Below are positions 20,754 to 31,090 of a DNA stretch of 64,000 nt, one piece after another. The notes beneath the pieces were generated by a model that saw nothing but the letters and a program-made list of their open reading frames with translations, did no database searches and was not told the DNA's origin. The first letter of the stretch is position 1. Every line of letters starts with the position of its first letter. The position numbers and the translations under genes were made by a program. Source of the stretch: Ichthyophis bannanicus (taxonomy: Eukaryota; Chordata; Amphibia; Gymnophiona; Ichthyophiidae); contig CM066043.1 in assembly GCA_033557465.1 (NCBI GenBank), forward strand, positions 79,514,662 to 79,578,661, written 5' to 3'.

Positions 20754-21949
20754 CCTGGGGGAATTCTGCACAACTGCGAAAGGCAGAATTTGTGCAGAAT
20801 TCTGCATTTGCTGTGCAGTGAGGCAGGCTCGGGCACACAAGCTTTAAGGACACCTGAGCCTGCGCCTCACTGTTAGCATTTTCACAGCCGCAGGGGCATT
20901 TGTTTGCTCCCATGGCTGTGCTAGATTCTGATGCCAGCACACAATGTTTTCAAAACGTAAATAGAAGTGCTTCCTGTTTCTGACAGGAAGTAAGAGTAGT
21001 TACTCACCTGTAACAGGTGTTCTCCAGGAGCAGCAGGAATCAGTCCTCACATATGGGTGACGTTGGCACCGATGGAGCCCTCGTGCGGAGCATTTCTCCA
21101 GCTTTCAAAGAAAGCCTTTGGGAATGCAGCGCGCATGCGCGGTCCCCTTCCCGCCCAAGGGTGCCATCTTGCTCAGTCTGATGACATAGCTAAAAGACAG
21201 CAAAAATAACAAAGTGAATCATATGACTGCAACTCCAAGGGGAGGAGGGAGGGTCGTGAGGACTGATTCCTGCTGCTCCTGGAGAACACCTGTTACAGGT
21301 GAGTAACTACTCTTTCTCCAGGACCAAGCAGGAAGTCAGTCCTCACATATGGGATTGCCCAGCTTCAGGCTACCGGGAACCCAAAGCTGAAAAATAGCTC
21401 ACAGAAGAGAGCTTTCTGGTTAAATTTAGAACCCAGCAGAGAGCTTGTAGTTTAAATTTCATAAGAAGTTAGAGCCTAGCAGCAGCTAAGAGCTATAATT
21501 TAAATCAAATCAGAATTTAGCTTAGCACAAAAGGCAAAACAGGGTCTGTACTCTTTGAGCAACAAATAAAGTCTTCTAGAGACCTTTACAAAGAGGCCTT
21601 CTACCTAGGGGGCAAGAGACCTGTGAAACCTTTTCAGTAGGTGTTAACACCAGGTGGCAGATCAAAAGGCCATTTTGAAAGACTCCTATCCAAGCAAGGA
21701 CTGTTAATTACCCAGGAAGTTGGTCACAGCTTACCTCAGCAGCACAGGCATTAATAGCTCAACCAGAGCTCTGTGATCCTCAGTCTTGAAGGACTAGAAA
21801 AAGGGACTGTTACTTCTGGAGAGAGATCTGCAATTGTGAGTATATATTCCTCTGGTAATTTTCTAAAAGGAATTCTTTGTATTAAAGCTAATTAATCTGT
21901 GAACCCACTATTTGTTGTTAAATCAGTCAGGGCCTAGTAGCAGCAGTTT

Positions 21950-22290
21950 AAGTTTAAATTTAAAACACAGAGGAGAACTTTCTGGTTACATTTCATACCC
22001 AGCCGAGAACTTGTAGTTTAAATTTAATAGTCACTCAGGGCCTAGTAACAGCAAAGTACTTTTAGTTTAAATTTAAAACACAGAAGAGAGCTTTCTGGTT
22101 ACATTTGGAACCCAGCAGAGAGCTTGTAGTTTACATTTAATAGTCACTCAGGGCCTAGCATCAGAAAAGTACTTTTAGCTTAAATTTAAAACACAGAAGA
22201 GAGCTTTCTGGTTAAATTTAGAACCCAGCAGAGAGCTTGTAGTTTACATTTCATAAGAAGTTAGAGCCTAGCAGCAGCTAAGAGCTATAA
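21950..22290. repeat. 113-bp tandem repeat in DIRS B
   Basis: Three consecutive units begin at AAAACACAG in positions 21962, 22075 and 22188, a spacing of 113 bp each. A further diverged unit lies at about 21400-21510. Each unit contains 'gagctttctggtta' and 'agcttgtagttt'. Confidence 0.9.
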
Positions 22291-22357
22291 TTTAAATAAA
22301 ATCAGAATATAGCTTACCTCAGCAGCACAAGACAGGGTACTGTGTAGCAGCCCTCTT

Positions 22358-22528
22358 TTAATAAGTGTTATTTCCCTCCCTCAGCGCCTTAGAGGACATC
22401 TTGCCACACGGGCCACAGATCATTGGGTCATGATGAGGCCCGAGGCACTGGAGGCAACAGTCGTGTGTGTTGGTAAGAGACATCAGTTTCTTACACCGAT
22501 CACACTTCTTGAACCAGCTGGCAGCCAT
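22358..22528 (-). pseudogene. DIRS B gag zinc-binding N-terminus only
   Basis: Starts at 22528 with MAASWFKKCDRCKKLMSL and runs through THDCCLQCLGPHHDP and CGPCGKMSSKALREG, then enters the replaced interior and stops (22358). Only the zinc-binding module of gag is kept, about 56 codons. Confidence 0.8.
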
Positions 22529-23244
22529 CGGGGGAAAAAGAGCCCTTGCAAGGTCAAAAGACCGGGCTGCCAGTGAAAAAGAGAAAAAAACCCCCGAAAA
22601 CGTAGCTCCGGGCTCGATATCGGTGTACCTTGCCCAGGCAGGAAGGGGAACAGACGTCGAACCGGCCAAAAACCATGAATCCACTTAGGAAAAGTCAACG
22701 TTTTAGCGGGTGACAAGGACACACGTCCGTCGGGCTCCGCAGAAAAAAGAAGACCGAGCAAGATAGACACTCTTGGGTGGGAAGGGGACCGCGCATGCGC
22801 GCTGTATTCCCAAAGGCTTTCTTTGAAAGCTGGGGAAATGCTTCGCACAAGGGCTCTGTCGGCGTTGATGTCACCCATATGTGAGGACTGACTTCCTGCT
22901 TGGTCCTGGAGAACTTCTGTTACCTTTTGAAAGAATGGTGCCAGCATCGAAATCTAGCACAGCTGCAGCAGCAAAGAGAAATGCTCCTGCAGCTGTGTTA
23001 AAGAGCTGCTGCAATTGGGCAAAAGAGAAGGGCTGCTGGTGAATCAGAAAGGGCAGTGGCTGGGTATAGAAGCTGGTGAGTTGGGGGAGGCTGGAGATGG
23101 GCTGCTGATGAGTCAGGAGGAGGGCAGCTGGGGGTTGGAGATGGGTGTATGCCTGGGGGGTGGTGAGAAAGAAAGGTGGAGTTATGTGCCTGGGAACAAA
23201 AAAAGAGAAGTAAGGGAGATGGGAGGTTTGATGCATGGGGAGGG

Positions 23245-23947
23245 GAGAAAGGAGGTTAGAAAGATACCCCTACAAGGAAAGGCTTAAAAGATTGAGGTTC
23301 TTCAACTTGGAAAAAAAGATGGCTGAGGGGAGATATGATAGAGGTCTATAAAAATAATAAATGGAGTGAAATGAATAAACGTAGATCAGTTGTTTACTCC
23401 TTCAAAAAGTAGAAAGACTAAGGGACATACATGGAAGCTACAATGTAGCCCATTTAAGACTAATCAGAGAAAATATTTTTTCATTCAATGTGTAATCAAA
23501 CTCTGGAATGCCTTACCAGAGGATGTAGTAAAAGCTGTTAGTGTAGCTGGGCTTAAAAAGGATTTGGACAAGTTCCTAGAGGAAAAGTCCAAAAACCATT
23601 ATTAAAGAGGACTAGGGAAATCCATTGCTTACCCTGAGATAAGCAACGTGGAATCTGTCTACCTTTTTGGAAACCTGACAGGTAATTATGACCTGGATTG
23701 GCTTCTATTTGAAACAGGATACTGGGCTTGATGGACCCTTGATCCAGTAAGGCAGAGGTTTACAACTCTAGTCCTGGAGTGCCAAACACCATTCAGGTTT
23801 TCAGGCTGTCCCTAATGAATATGCATGAGATACATTTGAATACAGTGCATGCATATTTATTAGAGACAGCCTGAAAACCTGAATGGTGTTTGGCCCTCCA
23901 GGACTGGAGTTGGGAACCTCTGCTTAAGGCATATGGCATATCTTATG
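23245..23947 (+). pseudogene. CR1-type LINE C-terminal and 3' tail, split by a MITE
   Basis: Readable blocks are YKERLKRL, FNLEKKMAEG, KYFFIQCVIKLWNALPEDVV and GLKKDLDKFLEEKS (stop at 23603), matching the end of CR1 J. The 3' tail follows, with 'ggatactgggcttgatggac'; the final 'tatggcatatcttatg' lies beyond the MITE at 23753-23922. Confidence 0.8.
23753..23922. mobile_element. hAT MITE (intact, 170 bp)
   Basis: Ends CAGAGGTTTACAACTC and, in reverse, CAGAGGTTCCCAACTCCAG. Strongly palindromic, with CATTCAGGTTTTCAGGCTGTC against its reverse complement. A related copy hosts DIRS A. The flanks share TAAGG but a clean 8-bp duplication is not visible. Confidence 0.7.
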
Positions 23948-24376
23948 AGGTGAGGACGGAGTATGTGCATAAGGGTAGATCTTATGGCAGACAGCAGTAG
24001 GAATCTTGCTAGAAGTTAGGAGGAGAGAGAACAGGAGGGACAATGAAGGCTTGGGGGTTGCGGAAAGAACTGTGACTGGAGAGAGAGTGCTAAGGAGGTA
24101 AAAGGCAGGAGGAAATTCAGGTCTAGAGGCTTTATGATGGAGAAATTCTGTGCAAAAATTTACTAATAAGGCATGCAGAATTTTAAAATCCTACGTGCAG
24201 AATTTTCTAAATTTTTGCACAGAAGTTTACATTTTTTTGTGCAGAAATCCCCCAGGTGTATATCTATCTTGCAGATAGACCAAAAGTATCCAAAATGACA
24301 AACCCTCTATGCCAGCGTTTTGGCAGAGATAATTCCTTAAACTTTGGACTCCATTCTAATTATTTTCACCTGCCCT

Positions 24377-25080
24377 TCAAGGGTTGCTGGGTTGTTCTGA
24401 TTTGGCACCTTTGGTGTTTGCCTTTTCACCACTGCTCTCCTTCAACTTTTCTTCCTCAACATCTGATTTTTTTGTCTTCCATTTCCTTCTTGTCCTCTTC
24501 AAGTCTGGCTTTCTTGACTTCTTTCTTGTGATCTGCCGCATTGCATCTCCCTCCTTCATCTTCATCGTTGGAGAATTCTTCATCACAAGCTATTCTCTTG
24601 CCTGAGGCACAAATGGAAATGCATTTATCAGGATCTATGCCATCCTCATTCCCACTGTCCTCCTGTACCTCATCCTCGGGGATAACCTGCATCTGCACAC
24701 CAGGAGCATGTGGTAACATGCACAAATTCTTAGAGTCACTGCTTGATTTTTTCCATATACTCAGGCGTGTTCTGGTTTGTCATGCTGGAAGGGCTAATAT
24801 GAAGTTTGAAGCCTGGTCCAAAATATTAAAATTAGTCATTATAGGACAGCTCATTGGGAATCTCACAAGCTAGTGCAAAGGCCGTTTCATATGTCCAACA
24901 GTGTGCAACATTACGGATAGTGTATCCACCCCCACCCAGCATCAACAGAGGCAAATTAAAGGTCTTTACAACCTCCACACATTTAGCATAACCTTTTACT
25001 GTAAAACTGAAACATCCCAGTCGGTCACCCAATAATTAATCTGCCCTGCACTGCAGCACTAGGTTTATGCTCTACACACC
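24377..25080 (-). pseudogene. HDAC2: HDAC2 processed pseudogene, 5' truncated
   Basis: The minus strand reads intronless through the deacetylase end ([50 protein letters not shown]) and the acidic C-terminal tail ([14 protein letters not shown] [37 protein letters not shown]), ending TKGAKSEQPSNP with a stop at 24377. The tail is that of HDAC2 rather than HDAC1. A stop near the 5' break, frameshifts around 24725-24840 and missing upstream exons show a dead retrocopy. The segment from 24257 to 24376 may be the copied 3' UTR. Confidence 0.88.
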
Positions 25081-25084
25081 CTTC

Positions 25085-26170
25085 AACACCAAATAATCCA
25101 GTTATACAAAACTACAACAGTGCTTCACCAACATCTACAATGGCTCAATCACCTAGCCATCAACTACAGAAAGAGAGAAACACTATTTGTCACCAGTGGC
25201 AACACATTCTCACCACCTACCTCCATTATTCTAAACGATACTCAAAGTTTGACAAGAAGTAAAATATCCTGACATCACCCTGGACAGAACCTCACATTCA
25301 AGCAACAAGTGAAAAACACCATCAGAGTGATCTATTACAAAATCCAAACCCTACAACAGACCCTCCTGATTACAGATCAGTACTCCAAGCAATAATTCTC
25401 CTGCATCTCGATTACTGCAACTCCATGTACCAAGGCCTCCCACAATCCACCATACTACCACTATACACAGCTCTACACACAGAGCACGCATGCTACTAGG
25501 AGCAGCAAAACAAGACAACATCACACCTATCCTCAAACAACTCCACTGGCTCCTGTTGAACAGCCGAATCAAATACAAGACACTCCTGATGACCTACAAA
25601 GCCTTAAATGGACACTCTTCTTCCCACCTGCAGACATTACTCCACACTTTTCAATCCAACAGCTAGCAGACAAACCACCAGGAATGCCCTAGTTGTCCCC
25701 CATGAAAAAATAAAGAGTGACCCCCAAGCCTGTGCAAGGGCATTCAAACTCTACACGCCAACCCTCTAGAACTTGCTCCCCAATAAAGTCAGAAATGCTA
25801 CAGAACTCCACACCTTCCGTAAATATCTGAAAAAACATCTCTTTGTTGAATACTTTGGCCCCAACACATAACCCCTCTCCAGCCCCGCTGCCTCACACAC
25901 TCCCATCAAAGCCCCCCTCACCCCAACCAATGCCAACATTCACACCATTCACCCTCCTACCTACACACAGTTCCCTGTGTTCCCAAATATGTATATAGCT
26001 TACAAACTCTTGTACATAAATTATATTTGATGTATTCAATGTATATAAGTTAAAATCTCATGTACATAAGTTGCCATTCCATGTCTTCAATGTAGTCTCT
26101 TGTTTTTTGGTACACTGCTTTAACCCAGTGAAGTGGTATAAAAGAACAGCTAAATAAATAAAATAAATAA
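25085..26170 (+). pseudogene. L2-type LINE remnant
   Basis: Plus-strand fragments: QAIILLHLDYCNSMYQGLPQS, NNSTGSC, ALNGHSSSHLQTLL-like, RNALVVPHEKIKS, then RKYLKKHLFVEYFG, the RT C-terminal blocks of L2-like LINEs. Many stops. The end is an A/T repeat tail (AAATAAATAAAATAAATA) near 26145-26170. Directly abuts the HDAC2 pseudogene. Confidence 0.65.
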
Positions 26171-26551
26171 GAAGCAATGTAACCATTGTTACACAAGTCA
26201 AACAATAAAACATGATAAATAATGAAAAACAAGATCTATAAAGTTACTCTTAGCATATTTCAAAGCATGATATATTTCCTTCAACAAACTGAAAGGCAAA
26301 ACGCCTGTGCATGCACATCTTAAAATAAAAGTCATGAGCCAATCATAATCGACCACTTGGCAGCCCAAATAAAGGTGCACAGATCAAACACCAAATTTTT
26401 CAGCTGTGAACGAGTTTGCTAGTCCCTCAATTTTTGCATTTAAATAGGCTTGCAATTTAAAGGATTGATTGGTTATTTATTTTAAAAAATATATAAACTG
26501 CCTAATCGAAGTCCAAAGAATTCACACAAACCCAATATAGTGAAGAAATAA
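26171..26551. other. No gene seen; repeat-tail DNA
   Basis: AT-rich. A phrase near 26480-26505 (TTTAAAAAATATATAAACTGCC) resembles the 3' tail of L2-related repeats. No domains. Confidence 0.35.
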
Positions 26552-26792
26552 ATAAGAATCTATAAGAAATTCACCATCTAAATTCCCCAACCATCTTTTT
26601 ATTTCTTTTGTCGGAGCGTGTCGAGGGAGGGTAAGAATTGATTATCTAACCCACTCCAGACGACAAACTACTTTTTTTATTTTATAAGGTACTCCACCTC
26701 TAAATCAAATTGTTTAAAAACTCTTAACTTATATGTCCAAAGTATCGAAATTCTTCAATAAGTTGTCACTGTTGTCCAATATACAATATTCT

Positions 26793-26836
26793 GCATGACG
26801 TGCACGTTTCGGAAAAAGAATTCCTGTCTCAAGTGC
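26793..26836 (-). ncRNA. Hammerhead-like motif, left Penelope repeat
   Basis: On the minus strand: GCAC, TTGAGACA, a GGAA...TTCC stem, GAAAC, GTGCAC, GTC, ATGC. This is the same module as at 2378-2421 and in the right repeat (27971-28014). The CUGANGA core is degenerate; activity is not claimed. Confidence 0.4.
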
Positions 26837-26859
26837 CTTCCCGTCAGTATGTCCAACCA

Positions 26860-27757
26860 TAGTCTGTTACATTTTAAAAGTTATCATCCATGTCCCCTTC
26901 GAAAAGGACTTCCATTTGGTCAGTTTTTAAGGCTAAGGAGACTATATAGTTCATTACAGGATTTTAAATGTCATGCTTTGGATCTTCAACATAGGCTCTT
27001 AGCTCGTGGTTATCCTATTTCAGTGATACGAAAGGCCTATCGTAGGGCTTTTAATGTACATAGAGAATGGCTTTTGAATCCGTTTTTTTTTTTCAACAAG
27101 TCAGCAGCCTCAGGAAGTTGTGGGGGGAATCCTACCCTATATGGAACGAAGCTCAAAAGTATTACGGATCCTCCATACCCCTTGGTCGATGTTACAATTA
27201 CACACTTGTTTTGATAAACCCTTACAGATTGCTTTTTCCAGGGGTTCAAATCTGTCTGATCGTTTAATAAAAACTACTGCACCTGTAGATAGACCAATTT
27301 TCTTAGAGGTAGAGGGAACACATGACCCTTGTCTACACTGTATTTATTGCTGTTCTACCTTATTGGGGTCCGAATGGCAACATCCGGGGACGCAGTGTGT
27401 ATATAAACGCCGGTGGCATACCACCTGTTTGTCATCTTATGTGGTATATTTGCTTTGGTGTCCTTGTGATTTATTATATGTGGGCCGAACGATTCGCCCG
27501 ATTAAAAAACGTTTGGCTGAGCATTCTTCAAGGCTAGGACAACCGTTACAAACAGCACCAATAGTGACTCACTACATTACCTGCCAACATAATTTTGAAG
27601 ATCTACGGTGGACGGTAATAGATCATGTTCCCTGGGACCCCCGGGGTGGAGATTGAGAGAGTAAGTTACAATGGAAGGAACAACGTTGGATTTTCCAGCT
27701 TAACACTATGTCCCCTACGGGGTTAAATCGTGAAATAGATTGGCTTAGTCTTTTCTG
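26860..27757 (+). pseudogene. Penelope-like RT end and GIY-YIG endonuclease
   Basis: The first frame (to 27211) gives the RT thumb/linker: LRKGLPFGQFLRLRRLYS and HRLLARGYPISVIRKAYRRA. A frameshift near 27120 leads to the frame 27120-27656, with a CxxC-type segment (DPCLHCIYC) and the GIY-YIG domain: YVVYLLWCPCDLLYVGRTIR, IKKRLAEHSS, VTHYITCQHNFEDLRW. A stop at 27654 is followed in frame by QRWIFQLNTMSPTGLN-like residues to 27757, the expected end. The RT palm is absent, so the copy is truncated and broken. Confidence 0.85.
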
Positions 27758-27970
27758 ACGTCATTCCATATCGAGAAGTTGTTGTCTGAGTCGAACCAAT
27801 AAGATGTGGGATTCCCTTGATAGTGGGTTTTCCCCTTTCTTATTGGTTGGTTCTCCTTTAAAATGAGTGAATGAAGTTGAGACCATATTGATTAAAGAAT
27901 AAAACCTCAAGCTGCAAGACGGCGTTTTTTTGGGTTCACAGTTGCATTGGTTGGACATACTGACGGGAAG

Positions 27971-28014
27971 GCACTTGAGACAGGAATTCTTTTTCCGAAA
28001 CATGCACATCGTGC
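27971..28014 (+). ncRNA. Hammerhead-like motif, right Penelope repeat
   Basis: Mirror partner of 26793-26836: GCAC...GTGC stem I, GGAA...TTCC stem II, GAAAC, ATGCAC, ATC. Compared with the left copy, the change on the 3' strand of stem I (ATGC to GTGC) keeps pairing with GCAC. Confidence 0.38.
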
Positions 28015-28165
28015 AGAATATTGTATATTGGACAACAGTGACAACTTATTGAAGAATTTTGATACTTTGGACAGATAAGTTAAGAGTTTGTAAACAATTT
28101 GATTTAGAGGTGGAGTACCTTATAAAATAAAAAAAGTAGTTTGTCGTCTGGAGTGGGTTAGATAA

Positions 28166-30999
28166 CACAGGTACACTAAAAAATTTTTTTTTAAACTGCC
28201 TCTAATGTTTCGATTGATTTTTACGTTTTTTGGTGCGCTGAATCCAAATCTGGTAACCAATTTGCTCCATCACGTACAGATTTTTTGCTACATTGGGTTA
28301 GTAGTTTGAGGTGAACGTTTCAGATTGAGTGCGATCGAGATAAAAGTTTCTTGGATGAATTCTTTATACTAATTGTTTAGTAGTTATTCAAATAAGAATA
28401 AAGAAAATTGTAACAAGGCAGCACATAAGAATAGAGTAATGTCAACAAAACACACTGTGATGGTAGCAAAATTGTCTGCACTTAAAACAGCCACATACAT
28501 GTGCACAAACATTGAGCATATACGAGCGAGGTTAGACACAAAGCAAAGCAAAGAAATGTGCAAAAATGTTGTACAGGTATGTATGTAAGAATAGAAAACG
28601 CAAACCGCACCATTGCAATACATGAAGACAAACACCCGATGGTGTGAAAATAAAATTCTAATAAATGAGATCCGACACTGTGGTAATAACTAGCAAATTT
28701 TTATTTCAAAGTTTAGTAAAAACACGATATTTGTCAACACAGTTTAGATTTTAAAGTCATTCTTGGGTTAATCAATCTCCTGGTGGGCCCGTTTCTTCTT
28801 CCCCCCGATGCTTCTCTTGGTGCGCTGCTTGGCGTATTTTTCATCTGGGGTTTCCCGCAGCAGCAACCAGCAGAAATCAGCCATCATAGTGGTGTTCCAT
28901 CTTCCTTGGTACCTTCTCTCTGCGTCCTTGATGTCCTGGTGAAACCTTTCACCTTGTTCTTCACTGTACGCCCCCAAGTTTTCGGGAAAGTAGTTCACAT
29001 GGGAGTGCAAGAAATGGACTTTCAGGCTCATGTTACAGCCTTGTTCTTTGAAGGCATTGAGCATCCTGGCAACAATATCCTTATAGTTCTCATCCCGCCT
29101 GTTCCCCAAGTATTTGAGAACAACATCCTTGAAGGAATCCCAGGCTTCTTTTTCCTTCTCAGACATCGTTTCAGCGAATGCTCCATCTGAAATGAGTTTC
29201 CTTATATCAGGGCCAACAAACACTCCTTCCTTTAGCTTTGCTTCAGAAAGTCGGGGGAACTTTGAGCAAAGGTACCGAAAGCACTCACCATCTTTTGGAA
29301 GGGACTTGATGAATTGCTTAATGAGACCCAACTTAATGTGGAGAGGTGGTAATAGAATTTTATCACGAGGTACCAAGCTCTCATGAAGAACATTTTTCTC
29401 ACCGGGTCTCAAATACTCCTGAATTGGCCAGTCTTTTTTCCCCCAGTGTAGGTCGCGGGCCCGGCTATCCCACAAGCAAAGGAAGCAGGGATATTTGGTG
29501 AAACCGGATTGCTGCCCTAATAGCATGGATAGAATTTTAAAGTCTCCACAAATCATCCACTTATGCTCATCATAACGAATCTTCTGAAGAATCAGGGCCA
29601 AATTCTCGTATTTTTCTTGGAGAATAACAGAGTGAGCAATAGGAACTGAAGCGAATGTGTTGCCATTATGAAGAAGAACACCTTTTATGCTGTCTTTTGA
29701 CGAATCAATGAACAGCCGCCATTCAGCAGGATCATACTTGAGTTTAAACTTTTCCATCACTCCGTATATATCGTTGCAAAATACCAAATCTTCCTCTTTG
29801 CTGAAATACTTCAAAAATTGTGTCTCGCGGTTGCGGTACCAATAAAAAGTTGTTCCTGGTGACAATAGATTTTTCTGTTTAAGCCGAGAACCTAGCAGTT
29901 GGGCAGCATCTTTTGGGAGTCCTAAATCCCGGACTAAATCATTCAATTCAGCTTGAGAGAAAAGTTCAGGTTTCGGATCTGGTTCAGTTTCAAACTCGGA
30001 AGTACTGGACTCATCGGGAAAAGCCATCTGATGAGTCTCATCATGATCAGAACCGTCCACACAAATATGATCCAAAGATTTTGGTGGTTCAGGCACAGGT
30101 ACTTCGTTGCTATGAGGCATAGGCCTAATTGCTGAGGGAAGGTTGGGGTAACTTATTACGTTCTTATTTTTTAAGTTGTATCCCTTCACAATGCAAGAGC
30201 AAAAATAGCAGTCACTGCTGTGGTCTCTTTGTTCACGCCACATCATAGGTATTCCGAAACGAAATGCTTGTTTTTTACCTTTCATCCATAAGCGTAGATC
30301 TTCCTCACATGTCTTGCACACTTTGTGAGGAGCCCACGGTTTGTCTTGATCGCCTAACTTCAAACCGAAATAGGCGAAATATACTTTTTTAATAAATGCA
30401 GAAATGTTCCTCTGCCGCTTTTTCACGGTATATTCCCCACAAATAAAACAAAAACTGTCCGTAGAGTTGACGCAACCTCTGGCTCTGTGAGCCATCACAA
30501 ATACACAGCACTGCAAACTACAACTGTAGTGAACCACTTCGGAATAAAGCTGGATTACGACTGAGCAAACAAAAGGTAATAATGAACTTGCAAGAAACTG
30601 AAATTTGACAGGAACGTTCATGTCGCAACCACCGTGTTTGAGCGGGCGAACGAGGCGAGGCGAACAGGAAAGAACATGCGCCAGCGCGAGTACTGGATTT
30701 AGCCCCCCGCCTCCCAATTGTCCTGTTAATGTATAAAATGAATACAAAACACTCTAAAATATCAAGAGGGAGTGTTTCTAGTTAGTTAACCATTACAACC
30801 TCTATTTTGGGCCAAGAAAATAAACTGCAGTCGGCTAAAAAGAAATTATGTGAATATTCCTTATATGGGTAAGAAATCTAATTTTGCAAGAAAACGTGAC
30901 GTGATGGAACATTTTGGCTATTTTTCCTGGATTCAGCACCCCAAAATCTATAGGAATCAGTTGCAAAACTGGAGGCAGTTTTTTGGTAGTGTACCTGTG
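28166..30999 (-). mobile_element. Element X, copy 2: full-length DNA transposon of unassigned superfamily
   Basis: The ends CACAGGTACACTA and TAGTGTACCTGTG begin an imperfect inverted repeat of about 75 bp (28166-28245 against 30925-30999; both reach a GCTGAATCC block). A 3-bp TAA flanks both sides (28163-28165, 31000-31002) and is single in the undisturbed inverted copy of the same Penelope repeat, so TAA is the target duplication. CAC...GTG ends and a 3-bp duplication recall CACTA-type elements, but the protein does not let me assign a superfamily. It encodes one long protein on the minus strand. Confidence 0.85.
28768..30495 (-). CDS. Transposase-like protein of element X
   Basis: I chose the start MAHRARGC at 30495 (575 codons); the frame is open upstream to a further methionine at 30747, which would add 84 residues. 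N-terminal cysteine-rich blocks: SFCFICGEYTVKKR, HKVCKTCEEDLRLW and DCYFCSCIVKGYN. Centre: WRLFIDSSKDSIKGVLLHNG, then KWMICGDFKILSMLLGQQ and PCFLCLWDSR. Near the end: YSEEQGERFHQDIKDAE. The D ... D ... CxxC ... E layout suggests an RNase H-fold DDE transposase, with candidate acidic residues in FIDSS, CGDFK and EEQGE. I recognise the family as recurrent uncharacterised transposon-like proteins of animals, but have no firm name. The basic C-terminus (KRSIGGKKKRAHQ) could be a nuclear signal. No stop or frameshift is seen. Confidence 0.75.
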   Translation of the reverse strand: MAHRARGCVNSTDSFCFICGEYTVKKRQRNISAFIKKVYFAYFGLKLGDQDKPWAPHKVCKTCEEDLRLWMKGKKQAFRFGIPMMWREQRDHSSDCYFCSCIVKGYNLKNKNVISYPNLPSAIRPMPHSNEVPVPEPPKSLDHICVDGSDHDETHQMAFPDESSTSEFETEPDPKPELFSQAELNDLVRDLGLPKDAAQLLGSRLKQKNLLSPGTTFYWYRNRETQFLKYFSKEEDLVFCNDIYGVMEKFKLKYDPAEWRLFIDSSKDSIKGVLLHNGNTFASVPIAHSVILQEKYENLALILQKIRYDEHKWMICGDFKILSMLLGQQSGFTKYPCFLCLWDSRARDLHWGKKDWPIQEYLRPGEKNVLHESLVPRDKILLPPLHIKLGLIKQFIKSLPKDGECFRYLCSKFPRLSEAKLKEGVFVGPDIRKLISDGAFAETMSEKEKEAWDSFKDVVLKYLGNRRDENYKDIVARMLNAFKEQGCNMSLKVHFLHSHVNYFPENLGAYSEEQGERFHQDIKDAERRYQGRWNTTMMADFCWLLLRETPDEKYAKQRTKRSIGGKKKRAHQEID

Positions 31000-31090
31000 T
31001 AATCAATTCTTACCCTCCCTCGACACGCTCCGACAAAAGAAATAAAAAGATGGTTGGGGAATTTAGATGGTGACTTTCTTATAGATTATA

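Larger units (their letters stand above)
20993..22913 (-). mobile_element. DIRS B: internally deleted, non-autonomous derivative (1.9 kb)
   Basis: It has intact termini (AGAGTAGTTACTCACCTG ... TTGGTCCTGGAGAA), an internal complementary region (21256-21353) and the gag zinc-finger start, but no RT or recombinase. Its terminal motif 'ggagccctcgtgcgg' groups it with copy E. The coding interior is replaced by about 900 bp of unrelated AT-rich DNA that includes a 113-bp tandem repeat. It keeps all visible cis ends, so it could be mobilised in trans. Confidence 0.85.
20754..24256. mobile_element. DNA element with CCTGGGGG ends, hosting DIRS B and a CR1 tail
   Basis: The left end CCTGGGGGAATTCTGCACAA and the right end (in reverse) CCTGGGGGATTTCTGCAC are inverted repeats rich in GCAGAATT motifs. 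No target duplication is clear. Inside lie DIRS B (20993-22913) and a CR1 tail (23245-23947) holding a hAT MITE. The element's own sequence, about 880 bp, has no recognisable transposase. Confidence 0.5.
26552..31090 (+). mobile_element. Penelope-like element with inverted terminal repeats, interrupted by element X
   Basis: The left terminal repeat (about 26552-26860) recurs in inverted form at the right (27945-28165 continuing at 31000-31085): shared phrases include TCCGACAAAAGAAATAAAAA, GATTATCTAACCCACTCC and CCCGTCAGTATGTCC. Coding lies between (26860-27757). The right repeat is cut by element X at a TAA. Inverted terminal repeats plus a GIY-YIG endonuclease identify a Penelope-like element. 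Target duplication not resolved. Confidence 0.85.

Noticed and set aside
24256..24605. Hydrophobic plus-strand frames that look like membrane proteins
   Set aside because: Antisense of the acidic HDAC2 tail, which reads as F/L/S-rich on the opposite strand.
28384..28635. Cysteine/phenylalanine-rich 83-codon minus frame inside element X
   Set aside because: Lies in the 3' non-coding part of X with no domain or match in copy 1; considered fortuitous.
30496..30747. N-terminal extension of the element X protein (MYSFYTL start)
   Set aside because: Open in both copies but arginine/cysteine-poor leader with no conserved motif; the MAHRARGC start lies just before the first cysteine block. Not excluded.
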